Of a DNA stretch of 64,000 nt, positions 44,635 to 52,859 are shown piece after piece. Positions within the stretch are counted from its first letter, which is position 1. Every line of letters begins with the position of its first letter. Under the pieces are notes generated by a model, which saw nothing but the letters and a program-made list of their open reading frames with translations, was not told where the DNA came from and ran no database searches. The stretch lies in the NCBI GenBank assembly GCA_033852165.1, contig JAWSUZ010000074.1:146590-210589 (forward strand), read 5' to 3'. The DNA comes from Agarilytica sp033852165. Lineage in GTDB: Bacteria; Pseudomonadota; Gammaproteobacteria; Pseudomonadales; Cellvibrionaceae. The position numbers were made by a program, and so were the translations under genes.

Positions 44635-46416
44635 TTACTTGATCGCCTTTGTCATTGACTCGATTACTCGGGCTTTAGTGAGAACTTGAGGCAAGACTTC
44701 GGGGGCAGTATTTTTAGACGCAGGATACATAAGATAAAGAGGAACTCCGCTACGCCCGAATTGCTCTAACAGATCCGAAATATCAGGATCAGTATTGGTC
44801 CAGTCTCCCTGAAGCATTACGATATCATTTAATAGTGCAAATTTAATAACATCTTCGGTATTGAGCGCAATGCGTTCGTTGAATTTACATGTGATGCACC
44901 AATCTGCAGTCAGGTCGATAAAAACGGGTGTTCCTTCGTCCCTTAATTGTTCAAGTTTTAGTGGGCTGTAGGCTTCCCATAAACCATTTTCGTCGTCGTT
45001 AAAATCTGCCACTGTCCAGCCGATATAACCGGCTGCAATTATGCTTATGGTCGCCAAACCTTTGGTAAAAACTTTACCTCCGGAGCTTTGAGTGCGTTGT
45101 TGGGTTAGCCAAATACCAAAACTAATGAGGACTGCTCCACTTAGTACCGCCATAGCTCCAGCGCCCGACGTTTGATTGGCGAGTACCCAAAGCAGCCATA
45201 CTGCGGTGAGGTAGAGAGGAAATGCCAGAACTTGTTTCAGCGTTTCCATCCACTGCCCAGGAGCCGGAAGGCTTCGCGCGAGGAATGGGCTATAGCTGAG
45301 TAAAATAAAGGGTAAAGCCATTCCAAAACCCAGTGCCGCAAAGATAGATAGAGCGATATAAGCCGGTTGTGTTATTGCGAAGCCAAGAGCTGTGGCCATA
45401 AACGGTGCGGTACAGGGGCTTGCGACCAAAGCTGCTAAAACACCGGTAAAGAATGACGATTTTAGACCCTCTCCAGCGGTAAGAGATTGACCGGCGCCCA
45501 TCATGCTAGTGCCAAGGTAAAACATTCCGGACAGGCTTAAGCCCATAACAAAAAATAAGTAGGCCATAAATGCGACGAAGCCCGGCTGTTGTAATTGAAA
45601 ACCCCAGCCAAGAGATTCCCCTGCGTTGCGCGCGACTAAAATCACACTCGCAGCTAATACAAATGAACCAACAACGCCGGCAGTATAGGCCCAGCCGTGC
45701 ATTTTTTGTTTGCTAGGGCTTATGTTTTTCGCAGAGGCTAGGCTAAGGGCTTTGAGTGATAAAACGGGGAATACGCAAGGCATGAGGTTCAAAATGAGGC
45801 CGCCTAAAATGGCTCCGAGAATCACGAATGGAATGAACGGGGCTTCATCTTGTTGAGGTGCGGAGCTTTTTTTTTCGTTTTGGTTGCTGTCTGAAGCCGC
45901 TTGGGGAGTCATTGTGGTGGTTTTGGTTTCTAGGATGCTGCCATCTTCAGTTACCGTGAAATATTGGCTGCGCGGGGGGTAACACAACCCAGCATCTGCA
46001 CAGCCCTGTGAGCTGACCTTGAGCTCGTAGGGCGGAGATAAGGTGGTAACTCCACTGATATTGGTAGAGTCATAATAGACTTCGACTTCTTTTTGAAAGA
46101 TCTCATCAAACTTTTTCTTGCCAGGGGTAAATGATAGCTCTACGTTTTCAGATTGGCTTATGTTGCGCACTTCTAGCTTGAACTGGTGCTGATAGAGGTA
46201 GTATCCAGGGTGGATGCTCCAGGCGAAGGTTATGTTGTTGGCGGAGCGAGCCGGTGCCACTTGGTAGGCTTCGTCGACCTTTAAAAATTCTGGCTCTGAT
46301 TGAGTGGAGAAAAGCCCGACTGAATTGCTCTGTTCAAGGGGGGAGGCTGCAGAAGCGAGAACGCTAAAGCTAGCTGAGAGGGATAATAAGGACAAAATGA
46401 AAACTAATCTACGCAT
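44635..46416 (-). CDS. dsbD: thiol:disulfide interchange protein DsbD
   Basis: DsbD carries electrons from cytoplasmic thioredoxin across the inner membrane to periplasmic DsbC and cytochrome maturation. The 593-residue protein has a signal peptide (1-23), an N-terminal DsbD-alpha domain with the Cys pair in QGCADAGLCYPP, an eight-helix membrane domain with the two redox Cys in LMPCVFPVLSL and ASPCTAPFMA, and a C-terminal thioredoxin domain with ADWCITCKFNE. All six redox cysteines are present. It is upstream of aroQ on the same strand, 213 bases away, as dipZ in Pseudomonas. Confidence 0.97.
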   Translation of the reverse strand: MRRLVFILSLLSLSASFSVLASAASPLEQSNSVGLFSTQSEPEFLKVDEAYQVAPARSANNITFAWSIHPGYYLYQHQFKLEVRNISQSENVELSFTPGKKKFDEIFQKEVEVYYDSTNISGVTTLSPPYELKVSSQGCADAGLCYPPRSQYFTVTEDGSILETKTTTMTPQAASDSNQNEKKSSAPQQDEAPFIPFVILGAILGGLILNLMPCVFPVLSLKALSLASAKNISPSKQKMHGWAYTAGVVGSFVLAASVILVARNAGESLGWGFQLQQPGFVAFMAYLFFVMGLSLSGMFYLGTSMMGAGQSLTAGEGLKSSFFTGVLAALVASPCTAPFMATALGFAITQPAYIALSIFAALGFGMALPFILLSYSPFLARSLPAPGQWMETLKQVLAFPLYLTAVWLLWVLANQTSGAGAMAVLSGAVLISFGIWLTQQRTQSSGGKVFTKGLATISIIAAGYIGWTVADFNDDENGLWEAYSPLKLEQLRDEGTPVFIDLTADWCITCKFNERIALNTEDVIKFALLNDIVMLQGDWTNTDPDISDLLEQFGRSGVPLYLMYPASKNTAPEVLPQVLTKARVIESMTKAIK

Positions 46417-46749
46417 AATATCGTCTTTGTTTTAAGCTATGACTATTCAAATCTCGATAGTGAGCTGTCAATCCTACCAAGCCTGATTGAAAGTTTAAAT
46501 CAGAGTTGTTGGTCTGTATTTCCAATGACCTATAGAGCTGAAGCCGCGGGGCAAGTTCAACCTGATTGTTTCTGCCGGGTAAAAAGCCTAGTTTCGCAAG
46601 TATTCGTTGAAGGTATGGCTTACAATTCTGAGCAGGGTTCTTTGGCCTTGATTGGACGTCGATTGTCGTCAGGAGTTGGCTGCAGCACCTCTAATTCAAT
46701 GCCCCGACTTTAAGCAATCCCCTTATATGGTTAACACGATAATATAAAA
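46417..46749. other. intergenic region between dsbD and the lipoprotein gene
   Basis: These 333 bases lie between divergent genes and must contain both promoters. A 62-codon plus-strand frame in it (46525-46713) lacks a ribosome-binding site and family likeness. I see no RNA gene or repeat. Confidence 0.35.
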
Positions 46750-47538
46750 ATGAGAAAGATGCAGATCGGCTCTTCATTTCAATGTTTTATTTTCCGGGCA
46801 ATGTTACTGATTGGTGCATCTCTCTGTTTTAGTGCGTGTAAAACGAACACCCAAGATCAGCCCGGTCAAGAGCAAAGGCTTGAGGGTCAGAATGGGCACC
46901 GCCAGAACCGGGATAAGCCTTTGGGCAAAAAAGCAGCAGGAATTAAATTCTCTGTTGAAACGCGACTACTTATACAAGCTGAAAAAGCCTTTCGTCTGGG
47001 GCGTTATACAACTCCTCAGCATGACAATGCTTATGACAAATTTCATTCTGTCCTTTTGATCAATCCAGGAAGTTCACGAGCCCGGTCGGGATTGCAGGCG
47101 ATTTTGTTGCGATATGCCGAGTTAGTAAGAGCTGCATTACAGAAAGGACGTTTGGGGGCCGCCAGTGCGTATCTTAGTCAGGTGGAATTGTTTTACCCGG
47201 CAAATGCCTTGCTAGTGGACCTTAAAAAGAATCTTCGTCTTGCCAAAGAAAAGCAGCCTGTGGAGATGTTCGTGGCAAAGGGGATCTCTTCTGGGAATGA
47301 GGAATTTAATTTGCCAATGGATGAACTGAATGATAAATCGAGTGTGATTACTCAAATATTGTCGAATATTGCTTTGCGGGTGAAAGAGACGGATGAGAGT
47401 ATTTTGATATTTGCCCGAAACGATAAAGAGGGCCGCTGGATATACAGGCAGCTTAGGCAGTCCGCTTCAGGGTATCGAGTGAGAGGTGATATCCGTATCA
47501 GTCAGGCGCCAAAAGTCCGTATCCTTCCTCCCCTTTAA
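46750..47538 (+). CDS. putative lipoprotein with TPR-like repeats
   Basis: I do not recognise a named family. The 262-residue protein has an N-terminal basic-hydrophobic signal (about 10-29) ending in CFSAC, a plausible lipobox with the lipid Cys at 30. A Gln/Gly/Asn-rich spacer (about 32-60) and a helical part (about 65-175) follow, with TPR-like spacing (AEKAFRLGRY, DKFHSVLLINPGSSRA, GRLGAASAYLSQVELFYPAN). The C-terminal beta-rich part (about 195-262) ends in SQAPKVRILPPL. It is probably an envelope lipoprotein acting through protein contacts. It precedes a MITE-like element and lapD. Confidence 0.6.
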   Translation: MRKMQIGSSFQCFIFRAMLLIGASLCFSACKTNTQDQPGQEQRLEGQNGHRQNRDKPLGKKAAGIKFSVETRLLIQAEKAFRLGRYTTPQHDNAYDKFHSVLLINPGSSRARSGLQAILLRYAELVRAALQKGRLGAASAYLSQVELFYPANALLVDLKKNLRLAKEKQPVEMFVAKGISSGNEEFNLPMDELNDKSSVITQILSNIALRVKETDESILIFARNDKEGRWIYRQLRQSASGYRVRGDIRISQAPKVRILPPL

Positions 47539-47591
47539 TTAGTATTTGGCTTGGGAGTTATGCTAAATCTCGATCTATACCATAAACTTAG

Positions 47592-47763
47592 CTAGGTAGT
47601 GCCCATCCATAAACAGGTGCCTGCGCGAACGAATTTAAAGCGCCATTTTCACACCACAAGATATCGTTGTTTGGAATGACCAAGCGCCCATATCTTGCGG
47701 TGCAAATCTGACATTTTAAAATCGCTCTCGCTACGACCGGGTTTATGGACGAACACTAGCTAG
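47592..47763. mobile_element. MITE-like palindromic element, subfamily 2
   Basis: This 172-base element sits between the lipoprotein gene and lapD. The ends are CTAGGTAGTGCCCATCCATA and, read on the minus strand, CTAGCTAGTGTTCGTCCATA, matching the outer ends of the element at 35014. The interior differs: 47652-47674 and 47680-47702 form a 23-base imperfect inverted repeat (CAAGATAT core) around the loop AATGA. Flanking CTAG on both sides fits a 4-base duplication. No coding capacity. Confidence 0.75.
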
Positions 47764-47860
47764 GCTCAGCGTATGCTGAAACGGTTTAATCCTTAATAAG
47801 AGCGCTGGCTCTTGGATCTGCCGATAAATATCCCCAAAATATGAAGGTTGTTCTTTGCCC

Positions 47861-49819
47861 ATGAGTTTGTTCCGAAGGCTGATGCTTTCTATTGTACTGT
47901 TGGTGTTAATGCTGTTGGCCGCTAATGCTTTTGTCAGCATCTATAATGCACAAAAATACTTCTCTGATCAGCTGAGTGTCGTAGCGGAAGATACGGCTAC
48001 ATCACTTGGTTTAACGCTTTCTCATGCAGCGCAAAGCGATGATCTTGCGCAAATCAATTCTATGATTGATGTGATTTTTGACCGAGGTTATTACCGAGAT
48101 ATAGCCTACAAAAATTTTGACGGTGATGCTCTTGTGTCTCGCCACCGAGAGGTTGTTGTTGAAGGGGTGCCAGACTGGTTTATCTCTCTTATACCTATTG
48201 AAGCGAACCAAGGGCAAGCTGAGGTATTGTCTGGCTGGATGCGTATGGGTGTTATTGAAGTGGATGTTCATCCAGGCTATGCCTATCGTGATTTATGGCG
48301 GGTGGTATATCAGCAAGTTTGGCTGTTTTTATTTGCGACGGTGCTGAGCTGGCTTTTGGCCGGATTGGGGTTGAAGTTATTGCTGCGTCCCTTGTTATAC
48401 GTGGAGCGTCAAGCCGAAGCAATTTGCCGTAAAGAGTTTCCGATCCAAACCCAGCTCCCTCATACGCCTGAGTTAAAGCGCGTGGTCTTGGCGATGAATC
48501 GAATGGTTCAAAAAATACAAACGATGTTTGCTCAGCAGGTGGAACTGACGGAGACTTTGCGCCGAGAAAGTCATATGGACGCGTTGACTGAGCTGCCAAA
48601 CCGAAAGGAGTTTGATGCAAGGCTGAATGCGTGGATGAAATCGGAGGTCGGAGGAGCGCCTTCCATTCTTTTTTTATTGCATATTCAGGGCTTGGATCGA
48701 GTGAATGACACTCTTGGGCGCGACCAGGGCGATAGCTTAGTTATGGATGTGGCGGGACTAATACAGAGTTCGCTAGACGAGTGGCCTGATATGATTCCGT
48801 CTCGGCGGTCAGGGGGGGATTTCAGTGTTTTTCTTCCGGGTGTTTTAGAATCTGAAGTTATTCCTATTCTCGATGACCTCAAGCAAAGAATGGTGGATCT
48901 AGACTGTTTTACTGTCGATTTGACAGGCCTTGACGATCCTATATCGTTTGAGTTTGGCGTCTCCTCGACTCAAAGTGCATGCGATGGAAAGCGTTTATTA
49001 AGCGCTGCGGATATTAGTATGCGTGAAATGTCGATGGCAAAAACCTCTGAATGGAGAATCCACTCGGTAGAAGATAGGTCTGGAGATATTCGTCCTGCAG
49101 GGGAGTGGCGGCAGTATTTACAACGCGCGTTAAGTAACCACTCCCTTATTTTGCATTATCAACCAGTGATGTCAGCTGATGGATCTTCGGTTATTCACTA
49201 CGAAAGTTACGCACGCATTCAAGATGAGGGTCAGTTACTAAATGCAGGGGTGTTTTGGCCTTTGGTAGAGCGCTATGGTTTTGCTGACCAGATGGATCGC
49301 GCTATTGTTGAGCTGGTGTTAAGGAAAATTTCGTCATCTGAAAATGCAGACTTTTGTGTCAATCTATCTCCTCAAGCGCTGACGAATGAGGCCTTTCAAT
49401 CTTGGTTATTGCGAACTTTAGCAGGATTTGGCGATTGTGCTAGTCGTCTGACTCTGGAGTTACCCGAAAAAGTACTGCGATTACCGCTCTCAAAAATAAA
49501 GTCCTTCGTTGACTCGTTAAAGCGTTTTGGCGTCTTGGTTTCGTTAGACCATTTTGGTGTTACGCCTTCTTCATTGGGAGTTTTGCAGAGCTTGTCGTTT
49601 GACTGCGTCAAAATTGATCGACGATTTACTCTTGATATTGATGCTCACATGGAAAATCGCTTTTATATCAAATCTCTTTTACAGATTGCTCAGAGTTGTG
49701 ATGTCAGGGTTATCGCTGAAGGGATAGAAAATGATCGGGATTGGCAGGTTCTTTTGGGCTTGGGGATTGACGGAGGGCAAGGTTATTTATTTGCTCCTCC
49801 ATCTGAGGAGCTCGGGTAA
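47861..49819 (+). CDS. lapD: LapD-type cyclic-di-GMP receptor (degenerate GGDEF-EAL)
   Basis: LapD is an inner-membrane c-di-GMP receptor that, when bound, holds the periplasmic protease LapG and so keeps surface adhesins in place. The 652-residue protein has TM1 (about 5-25), a periplasmic LapD/MoxY domain (about 30-150), TM2 (about 153-175) and a HAMP segment. The GGDEF domain carries SGGDF at the active site, and in the EAL domain EAL becomes ESY and the catalytic DDFG becomes DHFG, while VNLSPQAL and KIDRRF are kept: binding without turnover. Start ATG 47861; a TTG two codons up is possible. No lapG lies alongside. Confidence 0.82.
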   Translation: MSLFRRLMLSIVLLVLMLLAANAFVSIYNAQKYFSDQLSVVAEDTATSLGLTLSHAAQSDDLAQINSMIDVIFDRGYYRDIAYKNFDGDALVSRHREVVVEGVPDWFISLIPIEANQGQAEVLSGWMRMGVIEVDVHPGYAYRDLWRVVYQQVWLFLFATVLSWLLAGLGLKLLLRPLLYVERQAEAICRKEFPIQTQLPHTPELKRVVLAMNRMVQKIQTMFAQQVELTETLRRESHMDALTELPNRKEFDARLNAWMKSEVGGAPSILFLLHIQGLDRVNDTLGRDQGDSLVMDVAGLIQSSLDEWPDMIPSRRSGGDFSVFLPGVLESEVIPILDDLKQRMVDLDCFTVDLTGLDDPISFEFGVSSTQSACDGKRLLSAADISMREMSMAKTSEWRIHSVEDRSGDIRPAGEWRQYLQRALSNHSLILHYQPVMSADGSSVIHYESYARIQDEGQLLNAGVFWPLVERYGFADQMDRAIVELVLRKISSSENADFCVNLSPQALTNEAFQSWLLRTLAGFGDCASRLTLELPEKVLRLPLSKIKSFVDSLKRFGVLVSLDHFGVTPSSLGVLQSLSFDCVKIDRRFTLDIDAHMENRFYIKSLLQIAQSCDVRVIAEGIENDRDWQVLLGLGIDGGQGYLFAPPSEELG

Positions 49820-49911
49820 TTGCGCTTTTACATCGAATGCGTATGATAGCCTTCTGAACATGGCGCGATATGCCATTTAACTAAAATAACGAATGATCTT
49901 ATCCATCAAAA

Positions 49912-50382
49912 ATGAAGTGTAATCGCCTACTTACTGCCTCTGTTTTTTTACTCGTTAGTCTTTTCTGTACTTCATGTACGCAAGAAGAGCCTCTGGTTGA
50001 AGTGCCTGCCGTCCAGGTTCCCGTATTGGTAAAAAACCTATTTATGTTCGAGTTGCCGCCGAATCGAACGACAGCGGCAGTATATGCACAAATCACAAAC
50101 AATTCGGATGTAACGCAGCCGCTAAATTATATTCACTCGCCTTTAGCTGAAAATATTCAAGTACACCGTAATTTCTATGAAAACGGCATGATGCAAATGC
50201 GCCCGGTCAAAAAGTTAAGTTTATCTCCTGGAGAAACACTCAATTTAGAACCAGGCGGTTTTCACTTAATGGTATTTGGCTTATATGACCCATTAAAAGC
50301 TGGCGATACGTTTGAGATAACGTTTGAATTTGAAACGGGCCACGTGCTTACCACCCAAGTTGAAGTTCGATCTCAAGGCTGA
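49912..50382 (+). CDS. PCuAC-type copper chaperone lipoprotein
   Basis: This 156-residue envelope protein of the PCu(A)C family delivers Cu(I) to the CuA site of cytochrome oxidase. A signal peptide ends in FCTSC, a lipobox with Cys at about 22. The cupredoxin-like domain has the copper ligands of the family pattern: His in IQVHRNFYENG, the Met run MMQM, and FHLMVFGL at the expected distance. Family members usually read H-x-M at the end (here HLM). It lies 92 bases after lapD and 15 before the DUF2333 gene. Confidence 0.85.
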   Translation: MKCNRLLTASVFLLVSLFCTSCTQEEPLVEVPAVQVPVLVKNLFMFELPPNRTTAAVYAQITNNSDVTQPLNYIHSPLAENIQVHRNFYENGMMQMRPVKKLSLSPGETLNLEPGGFHLMVFGLYDPLKAGDTFEITFEFETGHVLTTQVEVRSQG

Positions 50383-50397
50383 AGGATTAGGAAATTT

Positions 50398-51453
50398 ATG
50401 TCTGTAATCACCGATAAAATTAGTACTATTTGGCAGTCTTTAGCCCAAAAAACAAGCGATGCTCGAGGAGATTTGAACGAGTCGAACCTCTGGATAAAGG
50501 TCGTCCTGATAGGGGCAGTGCTGTATTTACTTGTATCCTTTGTTTTGGCTTTCGTGTGGAGTTCGGAGCCTGATGTTTTTTCTGTTCGTGAGCGTGCTCT
50601 AGTCGAGGTAAGTCAAGATAGCAGCAAGTTAGTGACTGGCGTATATACAACGACAGCCTTGATTCATGTCGTTGAGACAATGCTGAACAAGCCTGGAGGC
50701 TACCTTACCAACGATGTCACACTTCCCGGTTTATTATTGGATAATGTACCAAATTGGGAATACGGTGTTCTTATTCAAGTCCGTGATTTGTCTAAAGCGA
50801 TGCGGGAAGCTTTTAGTCGCTCTCAATCGCAGTCTCTGGAAGATGCATACCTTGCTAATGCAGAGCCTCAATTTAATTTCAGTAATAATAGTTGGCTGTT
50901 ACCGCAAACAGAATCTGAGTATAAAAAGGGCGTAGAGTATTTGCGTTTCTACCTTAGGGACCTTTCGGAACCTGCGTCTGGGTCTACTCAGTTTTACGCT
51001 AGAGCGGATAATCTGCGTTATTGGTTAAGTACTGTTGAAACTCGTCTTGGCGCGCTATCTCAAATTTTGAGCGCTAGCGTGGGTAGCAAGCGTTTAAATA
51101 CGGATTCCGTTCATCAGTCGACGGTAACCCCACATGACACTATTGTTAAAACGGCTTGGCTTGAGATCGATGATAATTTTTATCTGGCGCGTGGCAGTAC
51201 CTGGGCGTTGATTCATTTCTTGAAGGCGGCGGAGATTGATTTTGTTTCTGTACTAGAAAAAAAGGGCGCCTTGGTTGGTTTGCAGCAAATAATACGGGAG
51301 CTGGAAGCAACTCAACAGCCTATTCATAGCCCAATGATTTTAAACGGAGACGGCTTTGGCGTTTTGGCGAATCATTCTTTAGTTATGGCTTCTTACATTT
51401 CTCGAGCCAATGCAGGCTTAATTGATTTGCGTGATCTTTTGTCGCGGGGGTAA
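50398..51453 (+). CDS. DUF2333 family inner-membrane protein
   Basis: This is a 351-residue member of DUF2333, function unknown. One transmembrane helix lies at about 34-54 (VVLIGAVLYLLVSFVLAFVW). The large C-terminal part, probably periplasmic, is helical, with family stretches TTALIHVVETMLNKPGGYL, DNVPNWEYGVLIQVRDLSKAMR, DNLRYWLSTVETRLG and FYLARGSTWALIHFLKA. It starts 15 bases after the PCuAC gene and is likely co-transcribed with it. It ends before a bidirectional hairpin shared with the convergent kinase gene. Confidence 0.88.
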   Translation: MSVITDKISTIWQSLAQKTSDARGDLNESNLWIKVVLIGAVLYLLVSFVLAFVWSSEPDVFSVRERALVEVSQDSSKLVTGVYTTTALIHVVETMLNKPGGYLTNDVTLPGLLLDNVPNWEYGVLIQVRDLSKAMREAFSRSQSQSLEDAYLANAEPQFNFSNNSWLLPQTESEYKKGVEYLRFYLRDLSEPASGSTQFYARADNLRYWLSTVETRLGALSQILSASVGSKRLNTDSVHQSTVTPHDTIVKTAWLEIDDNFYLARGSTWALIHFLKAAEIDFVSVLEKKGALVGLQQIIRELEATQQPIHSPMILNGDGFGVLANHSLVMASYISRANAGLIDLRDLLSRG

Positions 51454-51498
51454 ACGGGAGGCGCTTTAACCGAGAGTTAATCCTGTAATGAAGAGATA

Positions 51499-51522
51499 AA
51501 GCGCTTTAAAAATAAAGCGCTT
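51499..51522. terminator. bidirectional hairpin between convergent genes
   Basis: AAGCGCTTTA (51499-51508) pairs perfectly with TAAAGCGCTT (51513-51522) around AAAA. The A and T content on both sides allows it to act for the DUF2333 transcript and for the kinase gene on the other strand, whose stop is at 51539. Confidence 0.65.
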
Positions 51523-51538
51523 AAAACAGGTATAAAAA

Positions 51539-52531
51539 CTACATACTTTTTATAATCTCAGCGTGCTGTTCTGCACGTAGACGTGGACCAAATTGCGATA
51601 CGACCACTGAGGCTGCTTTGCTGGCCAATTTACCCGCTGCTTCATAGTCCTGACCTTGCGTTAGCGCATACAAAAATGCGCCAGCGAACATATCTCCCGC
51701 TCCATTTGTATCGATCGCTTTTACGGCGTGAGGAGCAATACTGCACTCTTTTTCACCATCGAAAACTAAAGCGCCTTTTGGACCTAGTGTTATAGCAAAG
51801 GATTTTGCAATGGACTTTAGGGCTTCGCTGGCAGCCTCTATTGTTGAGGTTTTGGTAAAGGCTAGAGCCTCGTCTTCATTGCAAAACAGTAAATCTACTC
51901 CTTCACCAATGATGTCAGATAGGCCGTCGTGAAAAAACTCGACCATGGCTGGGTCCGATAGGCTAACGGCAGTTTTTACGCCGAGCTCTTGCGCTAATTC
52001 GCGCAGTTTTTTTGCTGCTGGTCGGCCTGTCTCAGAGGTAACGAGGTATCCTTCGATGTAGGCATACTCGGAAGCTTTTAACGCATCTAGGTCAATGTCT
52101 TCAACGGAAAGTGTTTCACTAATACCCAAAAAAGTATTCATAGTGCGTTCGGCATCTGGTGTGATTAACACCAAGCATTTACCGGTGATTCCGTCAGTAG
52201 AGCCGTTGTTCGTATGAAACTTAACCTTTGCATCACTTAGGTCTTTAAGATAAAACGTGCCGTTATCGTCGTTAGCGACTTTGCAGCTGTAGAAGGTAGA
52301 TGCGCCGAAGTAGCTTGCTGCGATAATGCTGTTCGCTGCTGAGCCCCCACTAGCCCGTTTAGAGGCGACCAGGTATTCGCTGAGCTGTTCCATTAGTTCT
52401 TTTTGGCGATCGTGATCGACAAGTGTCATCACGCCTTTATCAATGTTAAATGTATCGAGGTCTTTGTCTGTAATTTCGATTTCGGTGTCAACTAGCGCGG
52501 CTCCGATACCGTATATATTGTAGTTACTCAT
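51539..52531 (-). CDS. PfkB family carbohydrate/adenosine kinase
   Basis: This 330-residue sugar or nucleoside kinase has the N-terminal IGAALVDTEIEI, the substrate-loop glycines in RASGGSAANSIIAASYFG, the central SDPAMVEFF and the C-terminal signature DTNGAGDMFAGAF, whose Asp is the catalytic base. The size and the first motif fit the marine gammaproteobacterial adenosine-kinase-like group; ribokinase-type activity cannot be excluded. It is a single gene convergent with DUF2333 and divergent from the second DUF1631 gene. Confidence 0.88.
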   Translation of the reverse strand: MSNYNIYGIGAALVDTEIEITDKDLDTFNIDKGVMTLVDHDRQKELMEQLSEYLVASKRASGGSAANSIIAASYFGASTFYSCKVANDDNGTFYLKDLSDAKVKFHTNNGSTDGITGKCLVLITPDAERTMNTFLGISETLSVEDIDLDALKASEYAYIEGYLVTSETGRPAAKKLRELAQELGVKTAVSLSDPAMVEFFHDGLSDIIGEGVDLLFCNEDEALAFTKTSTIEAASEALKSIAKSFAITLGPKGALVFDGEKECSIAPHAVKAIDTNGAGDMFAGAFLYALTQGQDYEAAGKLASKAASVVVSQFGPRLRAEQHAEIIKSM

Positions 52532-52859
52532 AGGTTTTGTTCTTTGGTGAATGTTGTTGATGTTGGGTGAATTTACTCAGCCTTTGGTGTCTGTTGTTGA
52601 GAAAGGTGTTCTTTTGATAACAAAGAAGGCAAAATTGTACTCAATATTGCCCAGAAAAGGCTATATTTGGAAGGACCCTGGGGGGAAATTAACGGGAATA
52701 GGTAGATTTAATTTACTTGTTGGACTGATTTTCGTCGGATTTGGCGAATGAGGAGGCGATAGTGGTTACAGGACCTTTCTCTGTCGCTTGCAACAAGATT
52801 GTTAACGTCGTGTACATGAGCCGAAAGGCTGGGACATCGTTGGGATTTCATTAGGCATT
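52532..52859. other. intergenic region between PfkB kinase and DUF1631 genes
   Basis: These 328 bases lie between divergent starts and presumably hold both promoters. A 66-codon plus-strand frame starts at 52551, but it has no homology I can recognise and no good ribosome-binding site. No repeats or RNA genes are seen. Confidence 0.35.

Noticed and set aside
44498..44689. 63-codon plus-strand frame with a CPIC motif between aroQ and dsbD
   Set aside because: It overlaps the 3' end of dsbD on the other strand and has no start signal; the Cys pair alone is not enough.
46525..46713. 62-codon frame between dsbD and the lipoprotein gene
   Set aside because: No ribosome-binding site, no recognisable domain and no supporting neighbour; it lies in the expected promoter region.
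52551..52751. 66-codon frame upstream of the second DUF1631 gene
   Set aside because: No family likeness or ribosome-binding site, within a divergent promoter region.
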